Source: Parapristionchus giblindavisi (Eukaryota > Nematoda > Chromadorea > Rhabditida > Diplogasteridae). Taken from it: a stretch of 64,000 nt of DNA. The position numbers were made by a program, and so were the translations under genes. Where the stretch lies: positions 248,001 to 312,000 of the forward strand of contig CALSFV010000257.1 in the NCBI GenBank assembly GCA_943737045.1, in the 5' to 3' direction. Positions 11,363 to 23,800 of this stretch are shown piece after piece (the stretch's first letter is position 1; the number at the start of each line of letters is the position of its first letter). The notes under the pieces are model-generated. The model saw nothing but the letters and a program-made list of their open reading frames with translations, had not been told where the DNA came from and ran no database searches.

Positions 11363-12056
11363 AACTTCTAGTTCCTTTCTGCAATCGTCGATATCGATCT
11401 ACATATGTAGCATAATCCAATTTCAAATTATCCATAGTATTTCAATACCTTTGCTTTGTTAGTTGATGCTATCGATTTTATGACAACATGTTTTGATGAA
11501 CTTGTCGTTGCGTTACTTTATGTTTTGTATCATGCATTTTCCTTGTTTACATCTTGTTGTACATTGTTGTTGTTGTTAACTAATATAAAGTCTTCTAATA
11601 TTCGTAAATATCTAATATCGATTAGAGGTTGGTCACCTGCATTTCTACTTTAATCACTTTACACGTGCAGATTAGGTTTCATTCGTAGACGATGGTCGTT
11701 ATATTCTGAAAGATTTCCATCCCAGACCGTCCGAAATTGATGCAGACCTTCAAACTTTATAAAATATGGTCTTTCACTATTCTCATCTTTTCCTACCAAA
11801 GTCAATCACGAATTTTGTCTTCTCTGTTAAAAAAATGTGGGATAAAATAGTAATAAAAATAAAAATAAATTAATATTTATTATAGTTTTTAAATTCAATC
11901 AATAAAATCTTTTCTGAGTACGATATTTAAACTTTACAGTCTTAAAGTGCAATGTGTCCTTGTAAAATTCTTGGTTCTCATCCGTTTTTTTTTCATTTCT
12001 CGAAAATGTTCACTCATTTTATTTTCATATTTTTTTGAAAATTTCAGACCTTCAAC
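11363..12056. other. M4 3' flank
   Basis: Similar along its length to 4936-5635, with AATAAA at 11901-11906. It ends in a TTTCAG directly before the small ORF start. No further gene seen. Confidence 0.5.
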
Positions 12057-12470
12057 ATGTCGCAGGCTACACCAAATTTTCTCTGTAATGTTTTAGACGA
12101 GGTGAGCCACCATTATTTGTTGTTGTTTCAACGATTTGCCTCTTTTCGTCGTCACAATTTCACATTCTTTCCATACGCGTTCACCACAAAAATACATAAC
12201 ATAATTAACTTCAAATGCGTAAGCACTAAAGAATACTCCTGATTGATCGCCTAGAGTTAAAGTAGACGCTTTGATGAAAAGTTCTCGGACTTATTGTCCT
12301 TTCCGTATGATCAATAATGTTCCTTAAGATCAATGGTTCAATTGGAAAGTTGATTTATATCTTATTTCTATCAATTATTGTAATTACAGTATCGTGTTGG
12401 ATGGGTCAAGATTGGACAAGAAATCAATGATATTCTCAATGAATATCGAAGAATCGGTTGCATAGAGTAA
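12057..12470 (+). CDS. Possible two-exon small ORF, 41 residues
   Basis: Exon 1 12057-12101 encodes MSQATPNFLCNVLDE and ends at a GTGAGC donor. Exon 2 12390-12470 encodes YRVGWVKIGQEINDILNEY then RRIGCIE and a TAA. A TTTCAG lies 9 bp before the ATG, as expected of a trans-splice or UTR acceptor. The TAA overlaps a strong donor (GA|GTAAGT at 12467), so exon 2 may instead continue into an exon I could not find. Degenerate copies lie at 5636-6072 and, for exon 2 only, at about 16699, 38740 and 47747. No known family recognised. It may be a real small gene or a relic of a longer one. Confidence 0.35.
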
Positions 12471-12842
12471 GTTTTCATAGGTAATTTAGATACGATTAAT
12501 TATATTATGTATAACAATGTACCATTATTGATTGTCAGTCACACTTTTAATATTGATGATTTTCGTCACAACTTTAGACTAAATTGTCATGCATTTATAA
12601 AGAAAAGTTCATTGCTGGTTATAAACATTATAAGTTTACTTCTACTTATTTCTTCTGATTGATTGTAAGCTACTGTTTATACCTGCTAAACTATGTCGAT
12701 GAAGCATTTTGTTATAGTTGTTGTTCATGGATAAAATAATTATTTGTTATAACTGTCGTTGTTGGCCATATCTGCATTGGTTTTTGTCCAATATGATACC
12801 GCATGAATTACATGGAATTTGATTAAAACATCAATAGGTCAT

Positions 12843-12874
12843 GGTTACTGTAGGATTGATTACGATTACATTCG
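12843..12874 (+). promoter_or_regulatory. Conserved 32-bp motif upstream of M5 start
   Basis: GGTTACTGTAGGATTGATTA followed by CGATTACATTCG, ending 16 bp before the ATG. The rest of the spacer 12471-12842 shows no gene. Confidence 0.45.
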
Positions 12875-12890
12875 ATTCTTCCTCTGAAAG

Positions 12891-14714
12891 ATGAGTAAAG
12901 CAAGGAGAACTACAAAAAGGAAGGTTTGTATAACATTTTGATAGTTGTTATTCTTTAATCAATCACTAACACTTTAGTCAGATCAACCCATTCTCACTCT
13001 CTGTTCTCTAATTCCGGAGTCTCTTGTAGTCATGCACTCTCTATGCTACTTCAGATACTCATTTGAAAATGAATCATAAATTACTTTGCCTGAAATGCAG
13101 CAAACATTTGGTCGAATTCGTTTATCTACTTATCCCAATACATAGTGATTAAAGTTGTCCGAGTAGGGATAGTGTGCGATGCGAAGAATTTGCTCTCATT
13201 CGGGTTAACGCTATCCTGTATAGATTTCAAATTGTTTACAAGAGTAGTGCTTGTCAATGTATTTTCAGAATGATGATCATAATGCAGGCGATCAGAGTGA
13301 TAATGAAGAAAAAGATGCTCAGGTACTTTAATCATGGTTTTTTTTATTATTTATATTGCGTTGCTATTGTGCGGTGTTGTATTTGCGAAACGAGAGCACC
13401 TCCCATCACGTGTGACGGATATCTAACGGATACAACGGAAAACAGCCTGCTCGTGTCTCGCTAATTTAACTCTTCATAACGATGACTAATTAGGAAAACA
13501 TTGCTATTGTGAACGATACATTATCGATTTTTTTCAGATTCATCAACTAAAATTTGCCTTGGCGGAGTCGAAGGTTGGTAGTGGATATACAATGTTTACT
13601 TATAATTTTTGTTTGATTATTTCGCTATTTTCGTTCCTGAAATCACGAAAATGTTGATATTGTGAACATTGTATTATCGTTTTTTTTTCAGATTGAACAA
13701 TTGAAAACTGCCCTGGAACTATCGAAGGTTAGTCGCAAATATTAACAGTTTTGTTTTTGATATGATGATATCATTTGTCTATTAGGAAACAAACAGACTG
13801 ATCCTTACGGAAAAATCTCTTCAAGCAGAAATTAATACGAAGAATGAGGATTTGGAAGATGAAAGGAAGGAGAATGAGAAACTTAAAAAGACTCTAGTTA
13901 GTGAATTTTAAAAATTACATCGTTATATTATCGTTGATTGATCTATCTAATATACAGGAGCAGCTTCAATCTGTGAATGATAAGTTGAATACAAAATTGA
14001 AAGAATTGTCAATTATTTCTAAAATGGTATGCGCAATCATAATCTCAAAGAATAGAAAATAATTTTTCCCATTTGCGTAGTCTAACGAAGGCACTGTGCG
14101 AATGAGCATCAATAATATGTCAATGATGGAGGAAAACGATCCGATTTTCTCTAAACCGTTGATGATTTATGGCATGGATTGGTGAGAATTTATTTCGATT
14201 AACTATTCTTCCCTATTTATTTTTCCCAGAGAACGTATTGTTAGCAACCACCATCTTTACACGGTCTGATAATGATCGTTCTAGTTTATATTTTTATTGT
14301 AGGAGAATTTTAGCGAAGAAAATGAAACACGACAATATTGAGTGTATGTCTGTTTATCTCAACTGCAAGAGCTCTGACTCAGGGTACGTATGCGTAATGT
14401 GCCAATTTTTCCAAATCAATCATTTTACAGTTCCTTTCCGTGTACCGTAAAGTGTAAGTTTCGTATTGTTACTCTCAATAACAAGTCAGAGAAGTATGAA
14501 GAGTGTCTTGATCACATTTTCAAAAAGTCTGAGGGTTATGGATTCCATTCATTCATTACTTGGAAGGTATAATTATTTATTTATTTATTTATTTCTATAT
14601 TCACTTTGAATGTTCTACCAATAAATTTAGGATCTTCTTGATGAATCAAAGGAATATGTAAAAGATGATGTGATCGTCCTCGAAATTCTTATCAATGTGT
14701 ACCCTTCATCTTAA
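12891..14714 (+). CDS. M5: class A coiled-coil MATH-domain protein
   Basis: Exons 12891-12923, 13269-13322, 13538-13573, 13692-13727, 13786-13896, 13958-14026, 14081-14181, 14303-14383, 14431-14566, 14631-14714; about 246 residues. It parallels M3 exon for exon: MSKARRTTKRK, acidic NDDHNAGDQSDNEEKDAQ, two 12-residue coil modules (IHQLKFALAESK, IEQLKTALELSK), a K/E-rich coil, then MATH (SNEGTVRMSINNMS; ECMSVYLNCKSSDSG; PCTVKCKFRIVTLNNKSEK; YVKDDVIVLEILINVYPSS). All borders are GT-AG and the phases match the family. No frame break seen. Confidence 0.83.
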
Positions 14715-15312
14715 AAAGACGTTTTTTTTTTAAATTTTAATTTTGCTCATTTGTCACCTTAAACTCTTTTGTTGATTAAAAATAATCGAAGATTTTATGT
14801 ACATACTGTTTTTGTCCATGTCTTACAATACTAACTAATTAATTGTGTTCAGAAGAATCATTGATTTTTTTAAATATTAATTCATTTCGTTGAGCCCTCA
14901 TTATATGATTTCGTGTTTTGTTTCATTAACCCCTCCATTGGCTAAATTTTGTTTAACACTTGTTGCTAATTTATAAATATATTTGAATAATTGTGCAAGT
15001 ATCTATTATCGAGCGAAGGTTAGCTTCTACCTTTTTTAATATTTTCTGTTGCAACGTTAAATAAATTAATCTAATGCTTTATGTGGAGCAGTAGTGTAGC
15101 GAAATAGGTGAATTCAATATATAAAAGAAGCAATTTCCGTGATTTTTCAATCAATAAATTCTGTTACGAGTACGTTTTCCAACATTGCAATCTGTCCAAT
15201 TGTGTCATACTTTCCTCGTGTATATTTTCTGGCTGGCTGACTTCTTTTTCTCCGGTTTTTCTTCTTTTCATTAACTTCACTGAGTATTTTTTTATTTAGG
15301 TCGAGGCAGGAC
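14715..15312. other. M5 3' flank and presumed class C promoter
   Basis: Nearly identical to 45665-46258 downstream of M8. AATAAA at 15153-15158; the following stretch resembles the upstream regions of M4, H2 and H3. No exon seen. Confidence 0.5.
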
Positions 15313-15658
15313 ATGTCTTCGGGTGCTGCAGACGTCTACTCTTGTATTTTCAATCAGGTCAGGCGTTATTTCATTTCATTACAACAACTTTATTGTCTTC
15401 GCAAAACTTTTGTAGAGTGGGTGGATGATATAATGAATTCTCTTTTTGGTTGATCTGATTTGATTTCTCATGATTCACTCTTTGATAATATTGAATTACA
15501 ATACGTCTTTGTTTTGGGGCATATGATACGTTTTTTTAAAAATATTATCGATCGTCCTTATTTTCCAGTTGGAACAGTTGAAACTCGCATTGGAAGAGAA
15601 AGTGGTTAGTAAGGATTCAGACAATGATAAGGATAACAGTATGGAAAAAGATGCTCAG
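15313..15658 (+). pseudogene. H1: orphan class C head (two exons only)
   Basis: Exon 15313-15357 reads MSSGAADVYSCIFNQ; exon 15569-15658 reads LEQLKLALEEKVVSKDSDND and continues to DAQ. Both are open with good splice sites, like M4 exons 1-2. The remaining seven exons of a class C gene are missing: intron 2 runs into the small-ORF relic at about 16421, a junction shared with H2 and H3. The two exons are phase 0, so they could in principle splice to a downstream class A or B gene as an alternative first exon; without transcripts I call it a truncated copy. Confidence 0.6.
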
Positions 15659-15712
15659 GTAGTCTTAATTGAATTACAGTTTCTATTTTACAAGGGATGG
15701 ACCTGAAGTGGT

Positions 15713-15897
15713 GGTGATACGACACGTGTGAGAAATGAGAATGGAAACGAGAATGTAAATATTTCTCAGATCATTCCTCACATTATGCACTCTCTCATTC
15801 GGTCGTTTCTTATCTCATTTCTCACATCTATCTTTCTTACATAATTCATCTCTCAATTGGAATTTCCATTCTCATTTCTCCCACGTGTCGTATCACC
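15713..15897. mobile_element. MITE with 8-bp target duplication (hAT-like), family 2
   Basis: 185 bp; inverted ends of about 35 bp starting GGTGATACGACACGTG. Exact 8-bp duplication GAAGTGGT at 15705-15712 and 15898-15905. Sits in the duplicated class C intron 2. Confidence 0.8.
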
Positions 15898-17000
15898 GAA
15901 GTGGTCATGGTGTCTTGAGATGATAATATCTTGACTAGATTCACTTTTCTATGTTGATGGGGACTCCCTTTTCAAAATTTGCCAACCCTCCTGAGTTTAT
16001 ATGTCGAGAGATGAGTTCATGAAAAAATGAGCATGTTTTATCATCTCAGGACGGCATGACCACTTGAGGCCAATCCCTTGTTACGAATTCGAATATCCTA
16101 ATGTGTTTTTGCCGTTTTCCAAGTGGCCTATTTAGTTGAATCTTTATGAAAAATTATGGTGTCTCCGTGAAGAGTTAAATAAGCTCATGGTTATAACAAT
16201 GATGATCGATATTTGTCCTACTGTTCCCCCTCTATTGCTCTGATATCTTTCTACCAGTTCACTCAAAAAGTATTTCTCTTTAGTTTCTTCTATCTCCCTG
16301 TCAATGCCTGTATGATAAGTAAAGTATATGCATCAGTATAATCATGACAGAAACCCTTTTATGCGAAAAACCTGTTTAACTATTAGTCAACGTTTGGACG
16401 ATGTGCAGCGTGCACCAGGGCTTTTCACGATTTGCCTGTTCTCGTCGTCGCAATTTCGCATTCTTTCCATACGAATTCAGCTCTTTTTGTTCGATTGATG
16501 TACTCTTCCCATGCAATAATCATGGTAAACTACATAAGTAGTAAACAATACGCTTGATTGATTGCCTAGAGTTAGAATAGAAGCGTTGATGAAAAGTACT
16601 CGTACTTATTGTCCGATCAATAATGTTCCATAAGATATATGATTCAACTGAAAAGTTGATTTGGATTCTTATTTCAATCAATTATTGTAATTACAGGCAT
16701 AGTATCGCATGGATCAAGATTGGACAAGAAATCAATGATATTCCCAATGAATATCGAAGAATCGATTGCATAAAGTAAGTTTTCATAGGTAATCTAGATA
16801 GGATTAATTGTTTTGTGTATAACAATGCAAAATTATTGATTGTGAATCACATTTTTAACATTGATGATTTTCGACACCATTTTAGACTAGATTTTCATGC
16901 ATTTATAAAGAAAAGTTCATTGCTGGTTATAAACATCATAAGTTTACTTCTACTTATGTCTTCTGATTTATTGTAAGCTACTGTTTCCCATCTGCTATAC
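15898..17000. other. Rest of duplicated class C intron plus small-ORF relic
   Basis: To about 16420 this matches intron 2 of M4. At about 16421 (CCAGGGCTTTTCACGATTTG) it switches to sequence that in the full unit lies after small-ORF exon 1. A decayed copy of small-ORF exon 2 is at about 16699-16775, with an in-frame deletion and substitutions. Confidence 0.55.
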
Positions 17001-17002
17001 TA

Positions 17003-17604
17003 CAGTCCCGCACGATCGCCCTCCCTAAAGGCGGGCCGCCGCGACATGATTCATGTCGCATCCTTCTAAAAGACTTTTAAAACATTTCATTAGCTGTGAT
17101 CATTCCATCATCAGATAAGATTAAGATGACCGTTGAAACGAATAAAATTGGTTAACTCTGGACAGAGTTATTGAAGGATTATGGCTGATTTTGCTACCGT
17201 AATCCCTGCAAATTTGAATTTCCCGCACTTTTCATTGACCCTGCGAAATCGATTTTCTCACGAACAAGTTTTTGGACGCTTTCTGCGGATTTTCTTTTGT
17301 ATTTTGCGAAATAATTACAATACTTCCAAATTCAATACTTCCAATACTAGAAAAAACCGTTCTAAAACACATTTGCTAGAAAATCGTTTTCGCAAGGTCA
17401 GCACCCCGTAAGGCATGATCCTTCAATAACTCTGTCCAGAGTTAACCTATTTTATTCGTTTCAACGGTGATCTTAATCTTATCTGATGATGTAATGACCA
17501 CAGCTAACGAAATATTTTAAAAGTATTTTAGAAGGATGCGACATGAGGCGACATGAATCATGTCGCGGCGGCCCGCCTTTAGGGAGGACGATCGTGCGGG
17601 ACTG
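17003..17604. mobile_element. Foldback MITE with TA target duplication (CAGTCCCGCACG ends)
   Basis: 602 bp with inverted arms of about 190 bp: CAGTCCCGCACGATCGCC at the left and its complement at the right. TA dinucleotides flank it (17001-17002 and 17605-17606); paralogous DNA without the insert reads CTGCTAAACTATGTCC across the site. TA duplication and CAGT termini suggest mobilisation by a Tc1/mariner-type transposase. No transposase is encoded. Confidence 0.88.
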
Positions 17605-17800
17605 TATGTCCATTAAGCATCTTGTTAATGTTGTTGATCATGGATAAAATCATTATTTGTTATAACTGTCGTTGTTGTCCATATCTACATTGGTTTTTGT
17701 CCAATATGATATCGCATGAATTACATGGAATCTGACTAAAACATCAATTGGTGGTTAATGTAGAAATGATTAAGATTACATTCGATTCTTCCACTGAAAG

Positions 17801-20800
17801 ATGAGTAACGCTAGGAGAACTACAAAAAGGAAGGTTTGCATAGCATTTTGATAGTTGTTATTCTTTAATCAATCCATATGTGGGCGGTATTGCCGCTAGC
17901 GGCAAGACCCACCCGATTTTCCCAAAAATCACTCAAAAATAATCCGCGAAGTTAAATTACTATATTTACATGCCCAATGTTTGCTCCGACCTATCCGATT
18001 CTGCTTTCCGGCGGCAATGTCTGCCATGTACGAATCAATCAATAGCACTTAAATCACTTAATTTCCACTCTCTCGTTCTCTATTTCCGGTGCCTCTTGTA
18101 CTTATTCATTCTCTATGCATCTTTTCCAAATAAAAAAAAAACCTGCAAATATCGGATATCTTACATTTTCATGCCCTCACAGTGTGAGGTTCGACCCACT
18201 ATATAAAGCTCATTTTTAATGCGAAAATTACAATTTTAACGAATTTTAGTTCCAATACCTAGAGATTAAAGTAGGGATAGTATGCAGTGTGAACAACTTG
18301 CACATTCGGGTGAACGCTAGCCTGTATAGATACAAATCGTGTGCACGAGTAGGAAAAGTTGGAAATTATTTTCACATACACTCCCGCACGATCGCCCTCC
18401 CTAAAGGCGGGCCGCCGCGACATGATTCATGTCGCCTCGTGTAGCATCTTTCTAAAAGATTTTCGTTATTTTCATTAATTTTTTTATCCTTCGAATCTAC
18501 TATATCAAAAGAAATCTGGCCAAAATATTGCCTTTTTACAAAAAATCATGAATAAATTGCTCCGATTATACGCTGAATTAATTGGCCGGGCACTTTCATT
18601 TTTTGAGGGAGCAAAACAGTTTTCATGGGAACCCAGGTGGTCGTTTTGCCGTTAGAAATCCTCGATTAATTCCGATTCAACCTAGTAATGAATTTAGAAA
18701 ATTGAATAAGACTTCACCATTTTGATTCACAGAGGAATATTTAATTGTTCCAGCATTCTTCCGAGTCCAATCAAGATATGAATGAACTATCGATTGATGA
18801 ACTCGATAATTCTGTACGTTTGCGTTCTTATGTTTAAAAATCAATTACTTTATTCAGGTCGGAAGTCTTCGTCGACAATTAACGGCTAAGAATGTTCGTT
18901 GTTCTCATCAATCGATTGATTATATCCTTATGACTCCGTACTCTACAGCTACAGTAATACTTTCGTTTTAGGAAGAACTGAAGAAAAAGTTGTATGTGGC
19001 CATATCTCATATGGATAACTCTGTGAGTTATTGATCTGTCGTTTATCATAAAATGGTAACGCCAGCATTCAACATGTTCTTTCAGATTATCGATCTTCAG
19101 AACGAAATCGATTCTGGAAACGAAGTCAGTAATTTTTTTGCTCAACTTGTTTGTCATTGAATATAGTAGTTTATTCAGAATGATAAAATTATCGTGGGGC
19201 ATGAAAGATTTGTACCGAGTGGAGACGTAGAGGTATCCGTGAATTCGCTGTAGTAGTTACCTAATTTCGTTCAGATTGTAGAACTGAAACGTATATTGGC
19301 TTCTAAAGAGGTAATTTGCATATTATCGATTTGGGAAATACCGATTATTATAGGAAGAAGTCAAGGCAAAAATTTATATGATCATCTCCGAAAGAGATAA
19401 TACGGTAAGTTCCTCCTTATGGTTTAAGTACGGTATTAGTCGTTAATTTATTGATTTTATTTTATTTAGATCGATGCTATCGATCGACAAATCGGTGGTG
19501 CAGAAGAGGTAAATACTGTGGAATTCATGCCTCGTTTTCCATATATCAAATTATTCCAATATATTCAGGGTGACTATCATGAAACTTATAAGAAAAATAA
19601 AGTAGACAAGAATACTCAGGTATTTAAAAAAAATTATTTTTTGTTAGAATCAATTTCTCTCGATTTAATATCATATTAAAGTAATTTACAAAATCTTCTA
19701 TTACTGTACCTTTTATAGATCGAAGAGTTGAAGATTGCTTTGGAGCAGTCAAAGGTTAGTAGATGGACTAGCCGTGAGAAGGCAATATCATTTCTCGTGA
19801 TAGTTATGTGGTGTTAAAATCTTTGAAGAGTACATGGAAAAGTGAAAAATCTTTGAAGATTAGATGGAAAAGTGAAAAGTAGTGTTACTTTTGTGATTAT
19901 AAAAGTAGTTGGAATAGTAATCCAACACTCGCATAAACGGTTTTTGTTGTAAGAGTTTGTTAATTACGAAGATATGCTGCTTTTCCAACTTCTTTTAGAA
20001 TCGTAAAATTAACACTACTTTTCACTTTTCCAAAATATTAACACCCCATTATTAAAAGGATTGTTCCGAAAATGAGCTCTTGTTTTTTAGTCGGAAACAA
20101 GAGAACTCCTGCTAACGGAAAAATCTCTTCGAGCAGTTATTGCTATGCACAGAAAGAATTTGGAAGTTGAAAAGGATAAGAATAAGAAGCTTACAGAGGC
20201 TAACACACAACTCCAATTGACCGTAATTACTAAATTTTTAAAACTTTTATTCTGAGAATTAAAAATCAGTTGATATAAAAATTATGAATTATGGCACCGG
20301 TTTGCAAGATCATCTACAGTGCTGGCCAAAGTTCTATGATAGTTCATATTCTACAGGATATTTAGTACGCGTATCAATGAAACTCGATATTGATCCTACA
20401 TCACATATTTGCACTGTTCTGTGGTACTACGTTTTTCGTGTTCAGTGGAGCACTCTGAGTATCCTATCGCTTGAATACATTTTGTAAAATGGATTTCTAT
20501 TTCATATTGAAAAAAACCCAAAGTCCTGTTTGACTCCCTCATTGTCAGGACTGCGTACTACGCATGCACAAAACAATTAAGAAGCGTTTTGCAAACAACG
20601 AAGAAAATAAACAAAAAAATCAAAGTAATCAAAATTTGCAAGAAATCGATAAAAAAGTTCATAAAATCTCAATTTCTTTTTTTATCAAGAGCTTGGCTTA
20701 TACACTCAGGTGTTTGAATCCTTGCATGATCCAAGTAAAATTCATGCAATTAATGGCATGATCATGCATGGAATATACTCGAATCATGCATGGATTATCC

Positions 20801-23800
20801 GTGATCATGCATGGATTCTGTCATTCCTTGCATGATCACGGAAAATTCGCGCATGATCACGGAAGATCCATGCATGATCACGAACGATGGATACTCCATG
20901 CATGATCATGCATGGTGTAACGACTCCCGACGGGAGTGTTGTTTGACTTATGGTATACAACGGAGGACGACTACCCTTGCCCTTACTTGGTACAATGGTA
21001 GTGTGTAATACAAAGGATATATTAATATATTTATTTATAATACAAATGATTGGGGATCGTACAGGTTGGTGTGGGGTTTAACCACTGAGATTGGGGTGTG
21101 GGGTTTAACCACTTGAGATTGAGGGAATGAATACGAGATTGACGACTCTCTGGATCGGACCGATAAGGTGAAGTGGTTGATGATGGAATGGTCTTATATA
21201 CTAGTGGCAAGAAGATATGAATGATTGGTAATTGGATTATACCAATTTGAATAGTAATCTTGCAGAGTGAACTAATTATGAATGAAGGTAGCGACAAGTC
21301 GCTACACTCCGGGCGTAGCAAGAGGAATTGGGGACTTAGGGAATTATTGTAGATGCAGATGGTGTGTCTTCTTATGACGAGTTGATCGGCATCGGACGGA
21401 TTGTTCACCTTCGAAATAGGCTGAAATATAAATAAGAATAAGTAGAGATATTGAGGGAACAGAAGTAGAATTGATGTACAAGCAATCAGGAACAATATGA
21501 GATATGGGAGTCTTGTCATTGGGGGGAGATTGATATTGGATGGATTTTTCACATTTGTAATTGGTTGGAATATGAATAAGAATATTTGATCATGATCTAT
21601 ATTGATTGAGTAAGTGGGATGTAGATAATTACTTGTTTGTCTGATTACGCTGAAGGAAGAATGACTTCCTCCCGCCTCAACGAAATCAAAGACTGGTGTC
21701 TGATGATATGATAGTGCTATGTGTGAATTTAACATTTCATTGAGAATCATATTAGAATGACAGAGATGATTATGAGCTTCTAGTGCTCGTAATCGAGATA
21801 GAGTATGATCTTTGAATTCACGAGGGCACTTAGCCTTATCTTCTTTGATAGTTATTGATTTATAGATATCACTCTGAACTTCTCTTATCACACTTGCCTT
21901 AGCAAGGGTATAATTTGATTGAATTTTTGAATCAATGACGGGATTGATAGTATGAGATGGATCAATGTGAGAGGTGTACTCTTGATCAGTATTCTGAATG
22001 GTGTTCATGATTGGATTCTCTATGATTGTGTCGCCTTGTTGACGGGATTGATTATCTGTCAGGAAATCAACATTGTCAACTGAATTGAGTGCAATGTGAT
22101 GTTCTACCTGGTGATGGGATGAGAGATGATTATCAGGAGTTTGATGATCTGAGATTGTAACAATATTACAATTTATGGTCTGATCAGTGTTGTTGATCGA
22201 TAGAGATGAACCATCAATGATATTTTCGTGGTTACATGACTGAAGTTGGAGACCATTTGGGAGAATATCCATTGGTTTATCATTCATAGGATGAGCATGA
22301 TTTGAGTTGTAATTGACGGACGGAATATTTGAATTTGTCTCGTCTTCATGAGTAGTATTGGATAGAGTGTTGAATGATCGATATTGAGATCGGTCATTTT
22401 CTTGGAATGATTGAATATCAATTGGGGGAAGTGGAGTGATAGAAGGTTGACATTTCCCATGTGTGATGGTGTCATTACGATCAATGTGTCTTTGTGTGGT
22501 ACTGAATAGTTTATTAAGCACTACTGAATCTTCACCCAATTTGATGGCATCTTTTAATTCATGGATTAACCATTTGACATGAGTGTTCACCTCCTCTTTC
22601 CATATTGAATGCGAGATATTTGGGACCTCCATTGTAGATTTGTTTGAATTGGAAGTAGATTGAGATGTTATTGAATTGAACTCATCGAGAAGCTGATTGA
22701 GTTTTGAGATTGTTTGATTAGCTTCACTACGAAGAGGTCTGAGTTCATCATAAGTGTCAACTCCAATCAGTAGAAATTCTAAAAGAGGATTAGTTTGATT
22801 GATATCATTAATTGAATTCATGATAATATCAATTGATGGGTATAGTTGATCACGCCTCCGTGGAGGTCTAGTTGGATATGCATTTGACTGAGATCTTTGA
22901 GTAGTAGTTATGTGATTACGCTCACTCATGATGAGATAGATTGAATTAATTCAATAGCGGGATGTGAAACGATTGAATTGAATTGACGGATTCGAATGTT
23001 TGAATGTGGATTGAATGCTTGGATGAAATGAAATTGAACTTCAATGATTGAATGGAAATGTGATTGAGATTAATTGATTTTTTGAATAATTGAATATGAT
23101 TTGAAGTGCTTTGAATGGTTGTTGATAGAATGCTTGCTGCCCCGCGGGACTTTTATGATTTGACCGTGCACCATGTAACGACTCCCGACGGGAGTGTTGT
23201 TTGACTTATGGTATACAACGGAGGACGACTACCCTTGCCCTTATTTGGTACAATGGTAGTGTGTAATACAAAGGATATATTAATATATTTATTTATAATA
23301 CAAATGATTGGGGATCGTACAGGTTGGTGTGGGGTTTAACCACTGAGATTGGGGTGTGGGGTTTAACCACTGAGATTGGGGTGTGGGGTTTAACCACTTG
23401 AGATTGAGGGAATGAATACGAGATTGACGACTCTCTGGATCGGACCGATAAGGTGAAGTGGTTGATGATGGAATGGTCTTATATACTAGTGGCAAGAAGA
23501 TATGAATGATTGGTAATTGGATTATACCAATTTGAATAGTAATCTTGCAGAGTGAACTAATTATGAATGAAGGTAGCGACAAGTCGCTACACATGGAATG
23601 TCGAATCATGCATGATTATACTTGTATTCGTGATCATGCAAGAATTTCAACACCAGAGTAGGTTGCTTTTTTACCACACAATCGTGCAATTATATCATGT
23701 AAGATCAATACCGAGAATCCTTGATCCACGTTGAAACTATCCACGGGAATAATGTCATAGCATTTTGGATAATACAGTATTCTAAAATAGCATATATTTT

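Larger units (their letters stand above)
20916..23591 (-). mobile_element. LTR retrotransposon 1, non-autonomous, minus orientation
   Basis: LTRs at 20916-21306 (391 bp, 3' LTR of the element) and 23174-23591 (418 bp, 5' LTR) begin TGTAACGACT and end AGTCGCTACA on the + strand. They differ by one extra 27-bp unit in an internal tandem repeat and one visible substitution (TACTTGG/TATTTGG), so the insertion is recent. Exact 5-bp target duplication CATGG at 20911-20915 and 23592-23596. On the minus strand the 5' LTR is followed immediately by TGGTGCACGGTCAAATC (23173-23157), a good tRNA primer-binding site. Only 1.87 kb of internal DNA: no protease, reverse transcriptase, RNase H or integrase. 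It must rely on another element. Confidence 0.9.

Noticed and set aside
22284..22484. Second minus-strand ORF inside LTR element 1
   Set aside because: It is another frame of the 632-codon ORF.
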